From: Deroplatys truncata
Lineage: Eukaryota; Arthropoda; Insecta; Mantodea; Mantidae
DNA length: 64,000 nucleotides
Direction of reading: 5' to 3'
NCBI GenBank assembly: GCA_030765065.1
Contig: CM060985.1
Coordinates: 1,674,001-1,738,000, forward strand
How positions within the stretch are numbered: position 1 is the stretch's first letter; every line of letters begins with the position of its first letter. Below the pieces are notes generated by a model. It did no database searches and was not told where the DNA came from. It was given only the letters and a program-made list of their open reading frames with translations. Both the position numbers and the translations under genes were made by a program. Below, in pieces: positions 50,291 through 61,860 of the stretch.

Positions 50291-50883
50291 TGGGTGATTG
50301 TGTGAGTGGATGAGTGAAGGAGTGAGTGAGCATGTTGGTGGGTGAGTGCGTGTGTGGGCCAGTGAAGGAGTAAGCAACAAGGTCGGTGGGTGACTGTGTG
50401 TGTGTGTGTGTGGGTGAGTGAGGGAGTGAATGAGCAGGTCGGTGGGTGATTGTGTGGGTGGGTGAGTGGGTCATGGGTGATTGTGTGGGTAGGTGAGTGA
50501 GTGAAGGAGTGAGTTAGCGTATCGAAGGGTGATTGTATGTGTGTGTGTGAGTGAGCAGGTCGGTAGGTGATTTTGTGGGTGGGTAGGTGAGTGAGTGAAG
50601 GAGTGAGTGAACGGATCGGTGGGTGATTGTGTGGGTGGGTCATGGGTGATTGTGTGGGTGAGTGAGTGAGTGAAGGAGTGAGTTAGCGTATCGGAGGGAG
50701 ATTGTATGGGTGGATGTGTGAGTGAGCAGGTTGGTGGGTGATTTTCTGGGTGGGTGGGTGGGTAAGTGAGTGAAAGAGTGAGTGAACGGATCAGTGGGTG
50801 ATTGTGTGGGTGAGTGAGTGAGCAGGTCGTAGGGTGATTGTGTGGGTCGGTAAGTGAGTGAAAGAAGCAGTGAGCGGATCAGT
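50291..50883. repeat. Degenerate right edge of the GT-rich array
   Basis: Irregular GTGAGTGAG/GTGGGTGG sequence with a short (GT)n run near 50395-50411 and poorly conserved units, as expected at an array margin. Passes into the 117-bp array after GAGCGGATCAGTGG. Confidence 0.75.
50748..50762 (+). other. Canonical G-quadruplex motif
   Basis: GGGTGGGTGGGTGGG: four G3 runs separated by single T, the most stable class of parallel quadruplex sequence known. Most other places in the GT-rich array have at most three adjacent G3 runs (for example 37327-37337). Confidence 0.85.
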
Positions 50884-52295
50884 GGCTACAGTATAGGATA
50901 CACAACAAATGGAGACAGCTCACACACACTGAGACTGATATAAGAGATCTAGTGCAGCTACCACACTCCAGGAGGGGGTAAGAAGTAAAGGAACCACAGG
51001 AGGCTACAGTATAGGATACACAACAAATGGAGACAGCTCACACACACTGAGACTGATAAGAGATCTAGTGCAGCTACCACACTCCAGGAGGAAGGTAAGA
51101 AGTAAAGGAACCACAGGAGGCTACAGTATAGGATACACTACAAATGGAGACAGCTCACACACACTGAGACTGATAAGAGATCTAGTGCAGCTACCACACT
51201 CCAGGAGGAAGGTAAGAAGTAAAGGAACCACAGGAGGCTACAGTATAGGATACACTACAAATGGAGACAGCTCACACACACTGAGACTGATAAGAGATCT
51301 ATTGCAGCTACCACACTCCAGGAGGCAGGTAAGAAGTAAAGGAACCACAGGAGGCTACAGTATAGGATACACTACAAATGGAGACAGCTCACACACACTG
51401 AGACTGATAAAGAGATCTAGTGCAGCTACCACACTCCAGTAGGAAGGTAAGAAGTAAAGGAACCACAGGAGGCTACACTATAGGATACACAACAGATGGG
51501 GACAGCTCCCACACACTGCGACTGATACGAGATCTATTGCAGCTACCACACTCCAGGAGGAAGGTAAGAAGTAAAGGAACCACAGGAGGCTACAGTATAG
51601 GATACACTACAAATGGAGACAGCTCACACACACTGAGACTGATAAGAGATCTAGTGCAGCTACCACACTCCAGGAGGGGGTAAGAAGTAAAGGAACCACA
51701 GGAGGCTACAGTATAGGATACACTACAAATGGAGACAGCTCACACACACTGAGACTGACAAGAGATCTAGTGCAGCTACCACACTCCAGGAGGGGGTAAG
51801 AAGTAAAGGAACCACAGGAGGCTGCAGTATAGGATACACTACAAATGGAGACAGCTCACACACACTGCGACTGATACGAGATCTATTGCAGCTACCACAC
51901 TCCAGTAGGAAGGTAAGAAGTAAAGGAACCACAGGAGGCTGCAGTATAGGATACACAACAGATGGGGACAGCTCCCACACACTGCGACTGATACGAGATC
52001 TATTGCAGCTACCACACTCCAGTAGGAAGGTAAGAAGTAAAGGAACCACAGGAGGCTGCAGTATAGGATACACAACAGATGGGGACAGCTCCCACACACT
52101 GCGACTGATACGAGATCTATTGCAGCTACCACACTCCAGGAGGAAGGTAAGAAGTAAAGGAACCACAGGAGGGTGCAGTATAGGATACACAACAGATGGG
52201 GACAGCTCCCACACACTGCGACTGATACGAGATCTATTGCAGCTACCACACTCCAGTAGGAAGGTAAGAAGTAAGGAAACCACGGGAGGCTACAG
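50884..52295 (+). repeat. 117-bp tandem array (about 12 copies), possibly coding-derived
   Basis: CTACAGTATAGGATACAC recurs at 50886, 51004, 51121, 51238 and onward, a 117-bp period, which is 39 codons. In one plus frame a unit reads QLPHSRRKVRSKG, TTGGYSIGYTTNGDSSH, TLRLIRDLV with no stop. Two linked subtypes exist: A (ACTACAAATGGAGAC...) and B (ACAACAGATGGGGAC...), and most of their differences are synonymous in that frame. Each unit also has a splice-donor-like AAG|GTAAGA. Three units with GGAGGGGGTAAG are one base short and break the frame, and the minus strand is open too, so current coding is uncertain. No protein family recognised. Confidence 0.9.
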
Positions 52296-52589
52296 GCCAC
52301 AGAGATGTGCAAAAGTTCTAAAAGTTCCTGGCTGAAAGACCTGTTCCACCACTGGAACTGCACAGAGAGCAACCCTTGCAAACAAGCAGCCCTTTTAGTG
52401 TCCACAAAGAATACTCCTTCCTTAGAACAAACATCTGCACAGTCACTCCAGCATCACCACTCACTATGAAACATAGAAGCATTCCTGAAACTTGAGAAGG
52501 AAACTGAATGAAAGGGAAACAATATAATGGACGATGGAAACACATCCTAACATTCACGTACTGAGCAGGTAAACCAAGAAAATAAGGTC
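52296..52589. other. Unique spacer right of the 117-bp array
   Basis: Starts with GCCACAGAGATGTGC directly after the last repeat. No gene or repeat recognised. Confidence 0.5.
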
Positions 52590-52675
52590 AGGGTGGGTGT
52601 TTGATGGGAATCAAACTCAGGACGTATAGTAAGTGAGCCCCACATGTTACCATGGAGCCATCTCACTCAGTTATG
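52590..52675 (-). mobile_element. tRNA-derived SINE head (fragment)
   Basis: On the minus strand GAGATGGCTCCATGGTAAC contains an A-box-like TGGCTCCATGG (52650-52660), and AGTTTGATTCC (52607-52617) matches the RNA polymerase III B box GGTTCGANTCC at 9 of 11 positions. The two boxes are about 33 bp apart, as in tRNA-derived SINEs. The sequence does not fold as a full tRNA gene, and no body or tail was identified, so family and true ends are unknown. Confidence 0.5.
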
Positions 52676-53215
52676 TATAGGGATAGTTTCTATGAACAGA
52701 AAGAAGAAGACCAGCACGCAGCATAGGATGTGAGAAATCCGTCAGAAGGCAAGTGTTAAAAAGTCAGTCGTGTTCATTCTTGTTGTGATGTAAACAAGGA
52801 TAAGAAATGTTGCTCCCTCTAGTGAACATTTGCAACTGCAGTATGACAAAGAGTGAGCCAACCCAAGCCTTGAGAAGGCTCCAGGGAAGAACAATCAGGT
52901 TTATTACTGGCATAAAGAGACTGGAAAACAAACATCACCAGTGATGGCAGCGGACAAGGTTTGCCATAGCAAACAGTGACATTATTCAAGCATATTGAAC
53001 GAAACATGCATCACACATTACACTTCACAAGCAGTGAACGAGAAACTATACCAGTCAGAGACATAACACATTTATCATCCACCCAAGTGCTTGCAAGCAA
53101 TTTGTTTTGGGAGGAGGATTAAGGGCATTTTTAGACAGGATTTTCTTGACCAATCATCTCCATTACAGTAAAAGCACCACGTTGTGATTTCAGGAGATTC
53201 ACTGGACACGCCTTG
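52676..53215. other. Unique spacer left of the 60-bp array
   Basis: No gene could be supported. A short plus-strand reading ALRRLQGRTIRFITGIKRLE (about 52868-52930) faintly recalls the C-terminal part of LINE reverse transcriptases, but is too short to assign. Confidence 0.45.
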
Positions 53216-53400
53216 AATACCCTCCTCTAAGACACATTGGAAGGAAAGCCAATACAGTACAGTTTCTGTAAAACAAAAACACTCCTCTAAGACACATTGG
53301 AAGGAAAGCCAATATAGTACAGTTTCTGTAAAACAAATACACTCCTCTAAGACACATTGGAAGGAAAGCCGATATAGTACAGTTTCTGTAAAACAAATAC
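53216..53400. repeat. Divergent left-edge units of the 60-bp array
   Basis: The first three units carry CTCCTCTAAGACACATTGGA then AGGAAAGCC where all other units have CTTAAAGAAGCATTGCGAGGACAGCC split at the same position. The three copies share these changes, so they form an edge subfamily. Confidence 0.85.
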
Positions 53401-56400
53401 ACTCCTTAAAGAAGCATTGCGAGGACAGCCAATACAGTACAGTTTCTGTAAAACAAATGCACTCTTTAAAGAAGCATTGCGAGGACAGCTGATATAGTAC
53501 AGTTTCTGTACAACAAATACACTCCTTCAAGAAGCATTGCGAGGACAGCTGATATAGTAGAGTTTCTGTAAAACAAATACACTCCTTAAAGATGCATTGC
53601 GAGGACAGCTGATATAGTAGAGTTTCTGTAAAACAAATACACTCCTTCAAGAAGCATTGCGAGGACAGCTGATATAGTAGAGTTTCTGTAAAACAAATAC
53701 ACTCCTTCAAGAAGCATTGCGAGGACAGCTGATATATAGAGTTTCTGTAAAACAAATACACTCCTTCAAGAAGCATTGCGAGGACTGCTGCTATAGTAGA
53801 GTTTCTGTACAACAAATACACTCCTTCAAGAAGCATTGCGAGGACAGCTGCTATAGTAGAGTTTCTGTAAAACAAATACACTCCTTCAAGAAGCATTGCG
53901 AGGAAAGCTGATATAGTAGAGTTTCTGTACAACAAATACACTCCTTAAAGAAGCATTGCGAGGACAGCTGCTATAGTAGAGTTTCTGTACAACAAATACA
54001 CTCCTTCAAGAAGCATTGCGAGGACAGCTGATATCGTAGAGTCTCTGTGAAACAAATACACTCCTTCAAGAAGCATTGCAAGGACAGCTGATATAGTAGA
54101 GTTTCTGTACAACAAATACACTCCTTAAAGAAGCATTGCGAGGACAGCTGATATAGTAGAGTTTCTGTACAACAAATACACTCCTTAAAGAAGCATTGCG
54201 AGGACAGCTGCTATAGTAGAGTTTCTGTGAAACAAATACACTCCTTCAAGAAGCATTGCGAGGACAGCTGATATAGTAGAGTTTCTGTACAACAAATACA
54301 CTCCTTAAAAAAGCATTGTGAAGAAAGCTGATATAGTAGAGTTTCTGTACAACAAATACACTCTTTAAAGAAGCATTGCGAGGACAGCCGATATAGTACA
54401 GTTTCTGTACAACAAATACACTCTTTAAAGAAGCATTGCGAGGACAGCCAATATAGTACAGTTTCTGTAAAACAAATACACTCTTTAAAGAAGCATTGCG
54501 AGGACAGCCGATATAGTACAGTTTCTGTAAAACAAATACACTCCTTAAAGAAGCATTGCGAGGACAGCCAATATAGTACAGTTTCTGTACAACAAATACA
54601 CTCTTTAAAGAAGCATTGCGAGGAAAGTCGATATAGTACAGTTTCTGTAAAATAAATACACTCCTTAAAGAAGCATTGCGAGGACAGCCAATATAGTACA
54701 GTTTCTGTAAAACAAATACACTCCTTAAAGAAGCATTGCGAGGACAGCCGATATAGTACAGTTTCTGTAAAACAAATACACTCCTTAAAGAAGCATTGCG
54801 AGGACAGCCAATATAGTACAGTTTCTGTAAAACACATACACTCTTTGAAGAAGCATTGCGAGGACAGCCGATATAGTACAGTTTCTGTAAAACAAATACA
54901 CTCTTTAAAGAAGCATTGCGAGGACAGCCAATATAGTACAGTTTCTGTAAAACAAATACACTCTTTAAAGAAGCATTGCGAGGACAGCCAATATAGTACA
55001 GTTTCTGTGAAACAAATACACTCCTTAAAGAAGCATTACGAGGACAGCCAATATAGTACAGTTTCTGTAAAACAAATACACTCCTTAAAGAAGCATTGCA
55101 AGGACAGCCAATATAGTACAGTTTCTGTACAACAAATACACTCCTTAAAGAAGCATTGCGAGGACAGCCAATATAGTACAGTTTCTGTACAACAAATACA
55201 CTCCTTCAAGAAGCATTGCAAGGACAGCCAACATAGTACAGTTTCTGTACAACAAATACACTCCTTAAAGAAGCATTGCGAGGACAGCCAATATAGTACA
55301 GTTTCTGTACAACAAATACACTCTTTAAAGAAGCATTGCGAGGACAGCCAATATAGTACAGTTTCTGTACAACAAATACACTCCTTAAAGAAGCATTGCG
55401 AGGACAGCCAATATAGTACAGTTTCTGTACAACAAATACACTCTTTAAAGAAGCATTGCGAGGACAGCCAATATAGTACAGTTTCTGTACAACAAATACA
55501 CTCCTTAAAGAAGCATTGCGAGGACAGCCAATATAGTACAGTTTCTGTAAAACAAATACACTCCTTAAAGAAGCATTGCGAGGACAGCCAATATAGTACA
55601 GTTTCTGTACAACAAATACACTCCTTAAAGAAGCATTGCAAGGACAGCCAACATAGTACAGTTTCTGTACAACAAATAAACTCCTTAAAGAAGCATTGCG
55701 AGGACAGCCAATATAGTACAGTTTCTGTACAACAAATACACTCCTTAAAGAAGCATTGCGAGGACAGCCAATATAGTACAGTTTCTGTACAACAAATACA
55801 CTCCTTCAAGAAGCATTGCAAGGACAGCCAACATAGTACAGTTTCTGTACAACAAATACACTCCTTAAAGAAGCATTGCAAGGACAGCCAATATAGTACA
55901 GTTTCTGTAAAACAAATACACTCCTTAAAGAAGCATTGCGAGGACAGCTGATATAGTACAGTTTCTGTAAAACAAATACACTCCTTAAAGAAGCATTGCG
56001 AGGACAGCCGATATAGTACAGTTTCTGTAAAACAAATACACTCCTTCAAGATGCATTGCAAGGACAGCCAATATAGTACAGTTTCTGTAAAACAAATACA
56101 CTCCTTCAAGAAGCATTGCAAGGACAGCCAATATAGTACAGTTTCTGTACAACAAATACACTCCTTCAAGAAGCATTGCAAGGACAGCCAATATAGTACA
56201 GTTTCTGTACAACAAATACACTCCTTAAAGAAGCATTGCAAGGACAGCCAATATAGTACAGTTTCTGTAAAACAAATACACTCCTTAAAGAAGCATTGCG
56301 AGGACAGCTGATATAGTACAGTTTCTGTAAAACAAATACACTCCTTAAAGAAGCATTGCGAGGACAGCCGATATAGTACAGTTTCTGTAAAACAAATACA

Positions 56401-59400
56401 CTCCTTCAAGAAGCATTGCGAGGACAGCCGATATAGTACAGTTTCTGTGAAACAAATACACTCTTTAAAGAAGCATTGCGAGGAAAGGTGATATAGTACA
56501 GTTTCTGTAAAGCAAATACACTCTTTAAAGAAGCATTGCGAGGACAGCCGATATAGTACAGTTTCTGTAAAACAAATACACTCTTTAAAGAAGCATTGCG
56601 AGGACAGCTGGTATAGTACAGTTTCTGTAAAACAAATACACTCTTTAAAGAAGCATTGCGAGGAACGCCAATATAGTACAGTTTCTGTGAAGTAAATGCC
56701 CTCTTTAAAGAAGCATTGCGAGGACAGCCGATATAGTACAGTTTCTGTGAAACAAACACACTCTTTAAAGAAGCATTGCGAGGACAGGTGATATAGTACA
56801 GTTTCTGTAAAGCAAATATACTCTTTAAAGAAGCATTGCGAGGACAGCCGATATAGTACAGTTTCTGTAAAACAAATACACTCTTTAAAGAAGCATTGCG
56901 AGGACAGCCGATATAGTACAGTTTCTGTGAAGTAAATGCCCTCTTTAAAGAAGCATTGCGAGGACAGCCGATATAGTACAGTTTCTGTAAAACAAATACA
57001 CTCTTTAAAGAAGCATTGCGAGGACAGCCGATATAGTACAGTTTCTGTAAAACAAATACACTCTTTAAAGAAGCATTGCGAGGACAGCTGATATAGTACA
57101 GTTTCTGTAAAACAAATACACTCTTTAAAGAAGCATTGCGAGGACAGCCGATATAGTACAGTTTCTGTGAAACAAATACACTCCTTCAAGAAGCATTGCG
57201 AGGACAGCCAATATATTACAGTTTCTGTACAACAAATACACTCTTTAAAGAAGCATTGCGAGGACAGCCGATATAGTACAGTTTCTGTGAATTAAATGCC
57301 CTCTTTAAAGAAGCACTGCGAGGAGAGCCAATATAGTACAGTTTCTGTACAACAAATACACTCCTTAAAGAAGCATTGCGAGGACAGCCGATATAGTACA
57401 GTTTCTGTAAAACAAATACACTCCTTAAAGAAGCATTGCGAGGACAGCCAATATAGTACAGTTTCTGTAAAACAAATACACTCCTTAAAGAAGCATTGCG
57501 AGGACAGCCGATATAGTACAGTTTCTGTACAACAAATACACTCTTTAAAGAAGCATTGCAAGGACAGCCGATATAGTACAGTTTCTGTACAACAAATACA
57601 CTCTTTAAAGAAGCATTGCGAGGACAGCCGATATAGTAAAGATTCTGTACAACAAACACACTCTTTAAAGAAGCATTGCGAGGACAGCCAATATAGTACA
57701 GTTTCTGTACAACAAATACACTCTTTAAAGAAGCGTTGCGAGGACAGCCGATATAGTACAGTTTCTGTGAAGTAAATGCCCTCCTTAAAGAAGCATTGCG
57801 AGGACAGCCAATATAGTACAGTTTCTGTACAACAAATACACTCCTTAAAGAAGCATTGCGAGGACAGCCGATATAGTACAGTTTCTGTAAAACAAATACA
57901 CTCCTTAAAGAAGCATTGCGAGGACAGCCAAATTAGTACAGTTTCTGTAAAACAAATACACTCCTTAAAGAAGCATTGCGAGGACAGCCGATATAGTACA
58001 GTTTCTGTACAACAAATACACTCCTTAAAGAAGCATTGCAAGGACAACCAATATAGTACAGTTTCTGTACAACAAATACACTCCTTAAAGAAGCATTGCA
58101 AGGACAACCAATATAGTACAGTTTCTGTACAACAAATACACTCCTTAAAGAAGCATTGCGAGGACAGCTGATATAGTACAGTTTCTGTACAACAAATACA
58201 CTCCTTAAAGAAGCATTGCGAGGACAGCCAATATAGTACAGTTTCTGTACAACAAATACACTCCTTAAACAAGCATTGCAAGGACAGCCAATATAGTACA
58301 GTTTCTGTACAACAAATATACCTTTTAAAGAAGCATTGCGAGGACAGCCAATATAGTACAGTTTCTGTACAACAAATACACTCTTTAAAGAAGCATTGCG
58401 AGGACAGCCGATATAGTATAGTTTCTGTACAACAAATACACTCCTTAAAGAAGCATAGCAAGGACAGGTGATATAGTACAGTTTCTGTACAACAAGTACA
58501 CTCCTTAAAGAAGCATTGCGAGGACAGCCGATATAGTACAGTTTCTGTACAACAAATACATTCCTTCAAGAAGCACTGCGAGGACAGCCAATATAGTACA
58601 GTTTCTGTACAACAAATACACTCCTTAAAGAAGAATTGAGAGGACAGCCGATATAGTACAGTTTCTGTGAAACAAATACACTCCTTAAAGAAGCATTGCG
58701 AGGACAGCTGATATAGTACAGTTTCTGTGAAACAAATACACCCCTTAAAGAAGCATTGCGAGGACAGCCAATATAGTACAGTTTCTGTGAAACAAATACA
58801 CTCCTTAAAGAAGCATTGCGAGGACAGCTGATATAGTACAGTTTCTGTACAACAAATACACTCCTTAAAGAAGCATTGCGAGGACAGCTGATATAGTACA
58901 GTTTCTGTAAAACAAATACACTCCTTAAAGAAGCATTGCGAGGACAGCCAATATAGTACAGTTTCTGTGAAACAAATACACTCCTTAAAGAAGCATTGCG
59001 AGAACAGCCGATATAATAGAGTTTCTGTGAAACAAATACACTCCTTAAAGAAGCATTGCAAGGACAGCCAATATAGTACAGTTTCTGTAAAACAAATACA
59101 CTCCTTAAAGAAGCATTGCGAGGACAGCCAATATAGTACAGTTTCTGTAAAACAAATACACTCCTTAAAGAAGCATTGCGAGGACAGCTGATATAGTACA
59201 GTTTCTGTAAAACAAATACACTCCTTAATGAAGCATTGCAAGGACAGCTGATATAGTACAGTTTCTGTAAAACAAATACACTCCTTAAAGAAGCATTGCG
59301 AGGACAGCTGATATAGTACAGTTTCTATAAAACAAATACACTCCTTAATGAAGCATTGCAAGGACAGCTGATATAGTACAGTTTCTATAAAACAAATACA

Positions 59401-60360
59401 CTCTTTAAAGAAGCATTGCGAGGACAGCCAATATAGTACAGTTTCTGTAAAACAAATACACTCTTTAAAGAAGCATTGCGAGGCCAACCAATATAGTACA
59501 GTTTCTGTACAACAAATACACTCCTTAAAGAAGCATTGCGAGGACAACCAATATAGTACTGTTTCTGTACAACAAATACACTCCTTAAAGAAGCATTGCG
59601 AGGACAACCAATATAGTACAGTTTCTGTACAACAAATACACTCCTTAAAGAAGCATTGCGAGGACAACCAATATCGTACAGTTTCTGTAAAACAAATGCA
59701 CTCTTTAAAGAAGCATTGCGAGGACAACCGATATAGTACAGTTTCTGTAAAACAAATACACTCCTTAAAGAAGCATTGCGAGGACAGCTGATATAGTACA
59801 GTTTCTGTGAAACAAATACACTCTTTAAAGTAGCATTGCGAGGACAGCTGATATAGTACAGTTTCTGTAAAACAAATACACTCTTTAAAGTAGCATTGCG
59901 AGGACAGCTGATATAGTACAGTTTCTGTGAAACAAATACACTCCTTAAAGAAGCATTGCGAGGACAGCTGATATAGTAGAGTTTCTGTACAACAAATACA
60001 CTCCTTAAAGAAGCATTGCGAGGACAGCTGATATAGTAGAGTTTCTGTACAACAAATACACTCCTTAAAGAAGCATTGCGAGGACAGCTGCTATAGTAGA
60101 GTTTCTGTTAAACAAATACACTCCTTCAAGAAGCATTGCGAGGACAGCTGATATACTAGAGTTTCTGTACAACAAATACACTCCTTCAAGAAGCATTGCG
60201 AGAACAGCTGATATAGTAGAGTTTCTGTACAACAAATACACTCCTTAAAAAAGCATTGTGAAGAAAGCTGATATAGTAGAGTTTCTGTACAACAAATACA
60301 CTCTTTAAAGAAGCATTGCGAGGACAGCCAATATAGTACAGTTTCTGTAAAACAAATACA

Positions 60361-61800
60361 CTCTTTAAAGAAGCATTGCGAGGACAGCCGATATAGTACA
60401 GTTTCTGCAAAACAAATACACTCCTTAAAGAAGCATTGCGAGGACAGCCAATATAGTACAGTTTCTGTACAACAAATACACTCTTTAAAGAAGCATTGCG
60501 AGGACAGCCGATATAGTACAGTTTCTGTAAAACAAATACACTCCTTAAAGAAGCATTGCGAGGACAGCCGATATAGTACAGTTTCTGTGAAACAAATACA
60601 CTCCTTAAAGAAGCATTGCGAGGACAGCCAATATAGTAGAGTTTCTGTGAAACAAATACACTCCTTAAAGAAGCATTGCGAGGACAGCTGATATAGTACA
60701 GTTTTTGTGAAACAAATACACTCCTTAAAGAAGCATTGCGAGGACAGCCGATATAGTACAGTTTCTGTGAAACAAATACACTCCTTAAAGAAGCATTGCG
60801 AGGACAGCCAATATAGTAGAGTTTCTGTGAAACAAATACACTCCTTAAAGAAGCATTGCGAGGACAGCTGATATAGTACAGTTTTTGTGAAACAAATACA
60901 CTCTTTAAAGAAGCATTGCAAGGACAGGCGATATAGTACAGTTTCTCTGAAGTAAATGCCCTCTTTAAAGAAGCATTGCGAGGACAGCCGATATAGTAAA
61001 GTTTCTGTGAAACAAATACACTCCTTAAAGAAGCATTGCGAGGACAGCTGATATAGTACAGTTTCTGTACAACAAATACACTCCTTAAAGAAGCATTGCA
61101 AGGACAGGCGATATAGTACAGTTTCTGTGAAGTAAATGCCCTCTTTAAAGAAGCATTGCGAGGACAGCCAATATAGTACAGTTTCTGTGAAACAAATACA
61201 CTCCTTAAAGAAGCATTGCGAGGACAGCCGATATAGTAGAGTTTCTGTGAAACAAATACACTCCTTAAAGAAGCATTGCAAGGACAGCCAATATAGTACA
61301 GTTTGTGTAAAACAAATACACTCCTTAAAAAGCATTGCGAGGACAGCCGATATAGTACAGTTTCTGTAAAACAAATACACTCCTTAAAGAAGCATTGCGA
61401 GGACAGCTGATATAGTACACTTTCTGTAAAACAAATACACTCCTTAATGAAGCATTGCAAGGACAGCTGATATAGTACAGTTTCTGTAAAACAAATACAC
61501 TCCTTAATGAAGCATTGCAAGGACAGCTGATATATTACAGTTTTTCTAAAACAAATACACTCCTTAAAGAAGCATTGCGAGGACAGCTGATATAGTACAG
61601 TTTCTGTAAAACAAATACACTCCTTAAGGAAGCATTGCGAGGACAGCTGATATAGTACAGTTTCTGTACAACAAATACACTCCTTAAAGAAGCATTGCGA
61701 GGACAACCAATATAGTACAGTTTCTGTAAAACAAATACACTCTTTAAAGAAGCATTGCAAGGACAGCTGATATAGTACAGTTTCTGTACAACAAATACAC
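60361..61800. repeat. Higher-order block, copy 1, in the 60-bp array
   Basis: A run of 24 units with marker variants (TTTCTGCAAAAC, GGACAGGCG with AAGTAAATGCC, TAGTAAAG, TACACTTTCTG, TTAATGAAG, TTAAGGAAG, GGACAACCA) that recurs in the same order at 61861-63120. It has an internal tandem duplication of three units (60541-60720 repeated at 60721-60900). Confidence 0.8.
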
Positions 61801-61860
61801 TCTTTAAAGAAGCATTGTGAGGACAGCTGATATAGTACAGTTTCTCTAAAACAAATACAC

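Larger units (their letters stand above)
37054..50883. repeat. GT-rich minisatellite array with several subfamily blocks
   Basis: About 13.8 kb is built from short units rich in GTGA/GAGT, with very few C on the plus strand. Unit length changes along the array. The minus strand has almost no stop codons because TTA, CTA and TCA are rare on the plus strand. All three minus frames therefore stay open for hundreds to over a thousand codons, giving Thr/His/Ser/Pro-rich nonsense peptides such as SPTNMLTHSFTQ. This is a composition effect, not a gene. Left edge: 79-bp array; right edge: 117-bp array. Confidence 0.95.

Noticed and set aside
37054-50883. Telomeric repeat tract
   Set aside because: No TTAGG, TTAGGG or similar telomere motif; units are 38-53 bp minisatellites embedded between other arrays.
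52868-52930. A LINE reverse-transcriptase C-terminal match (ALRRLQGRTIRFITG)
   Set aside because: A single short block with no neighbouring RT motif; the opposite strand also has a splice-acceptor-like context. Not enough to call.
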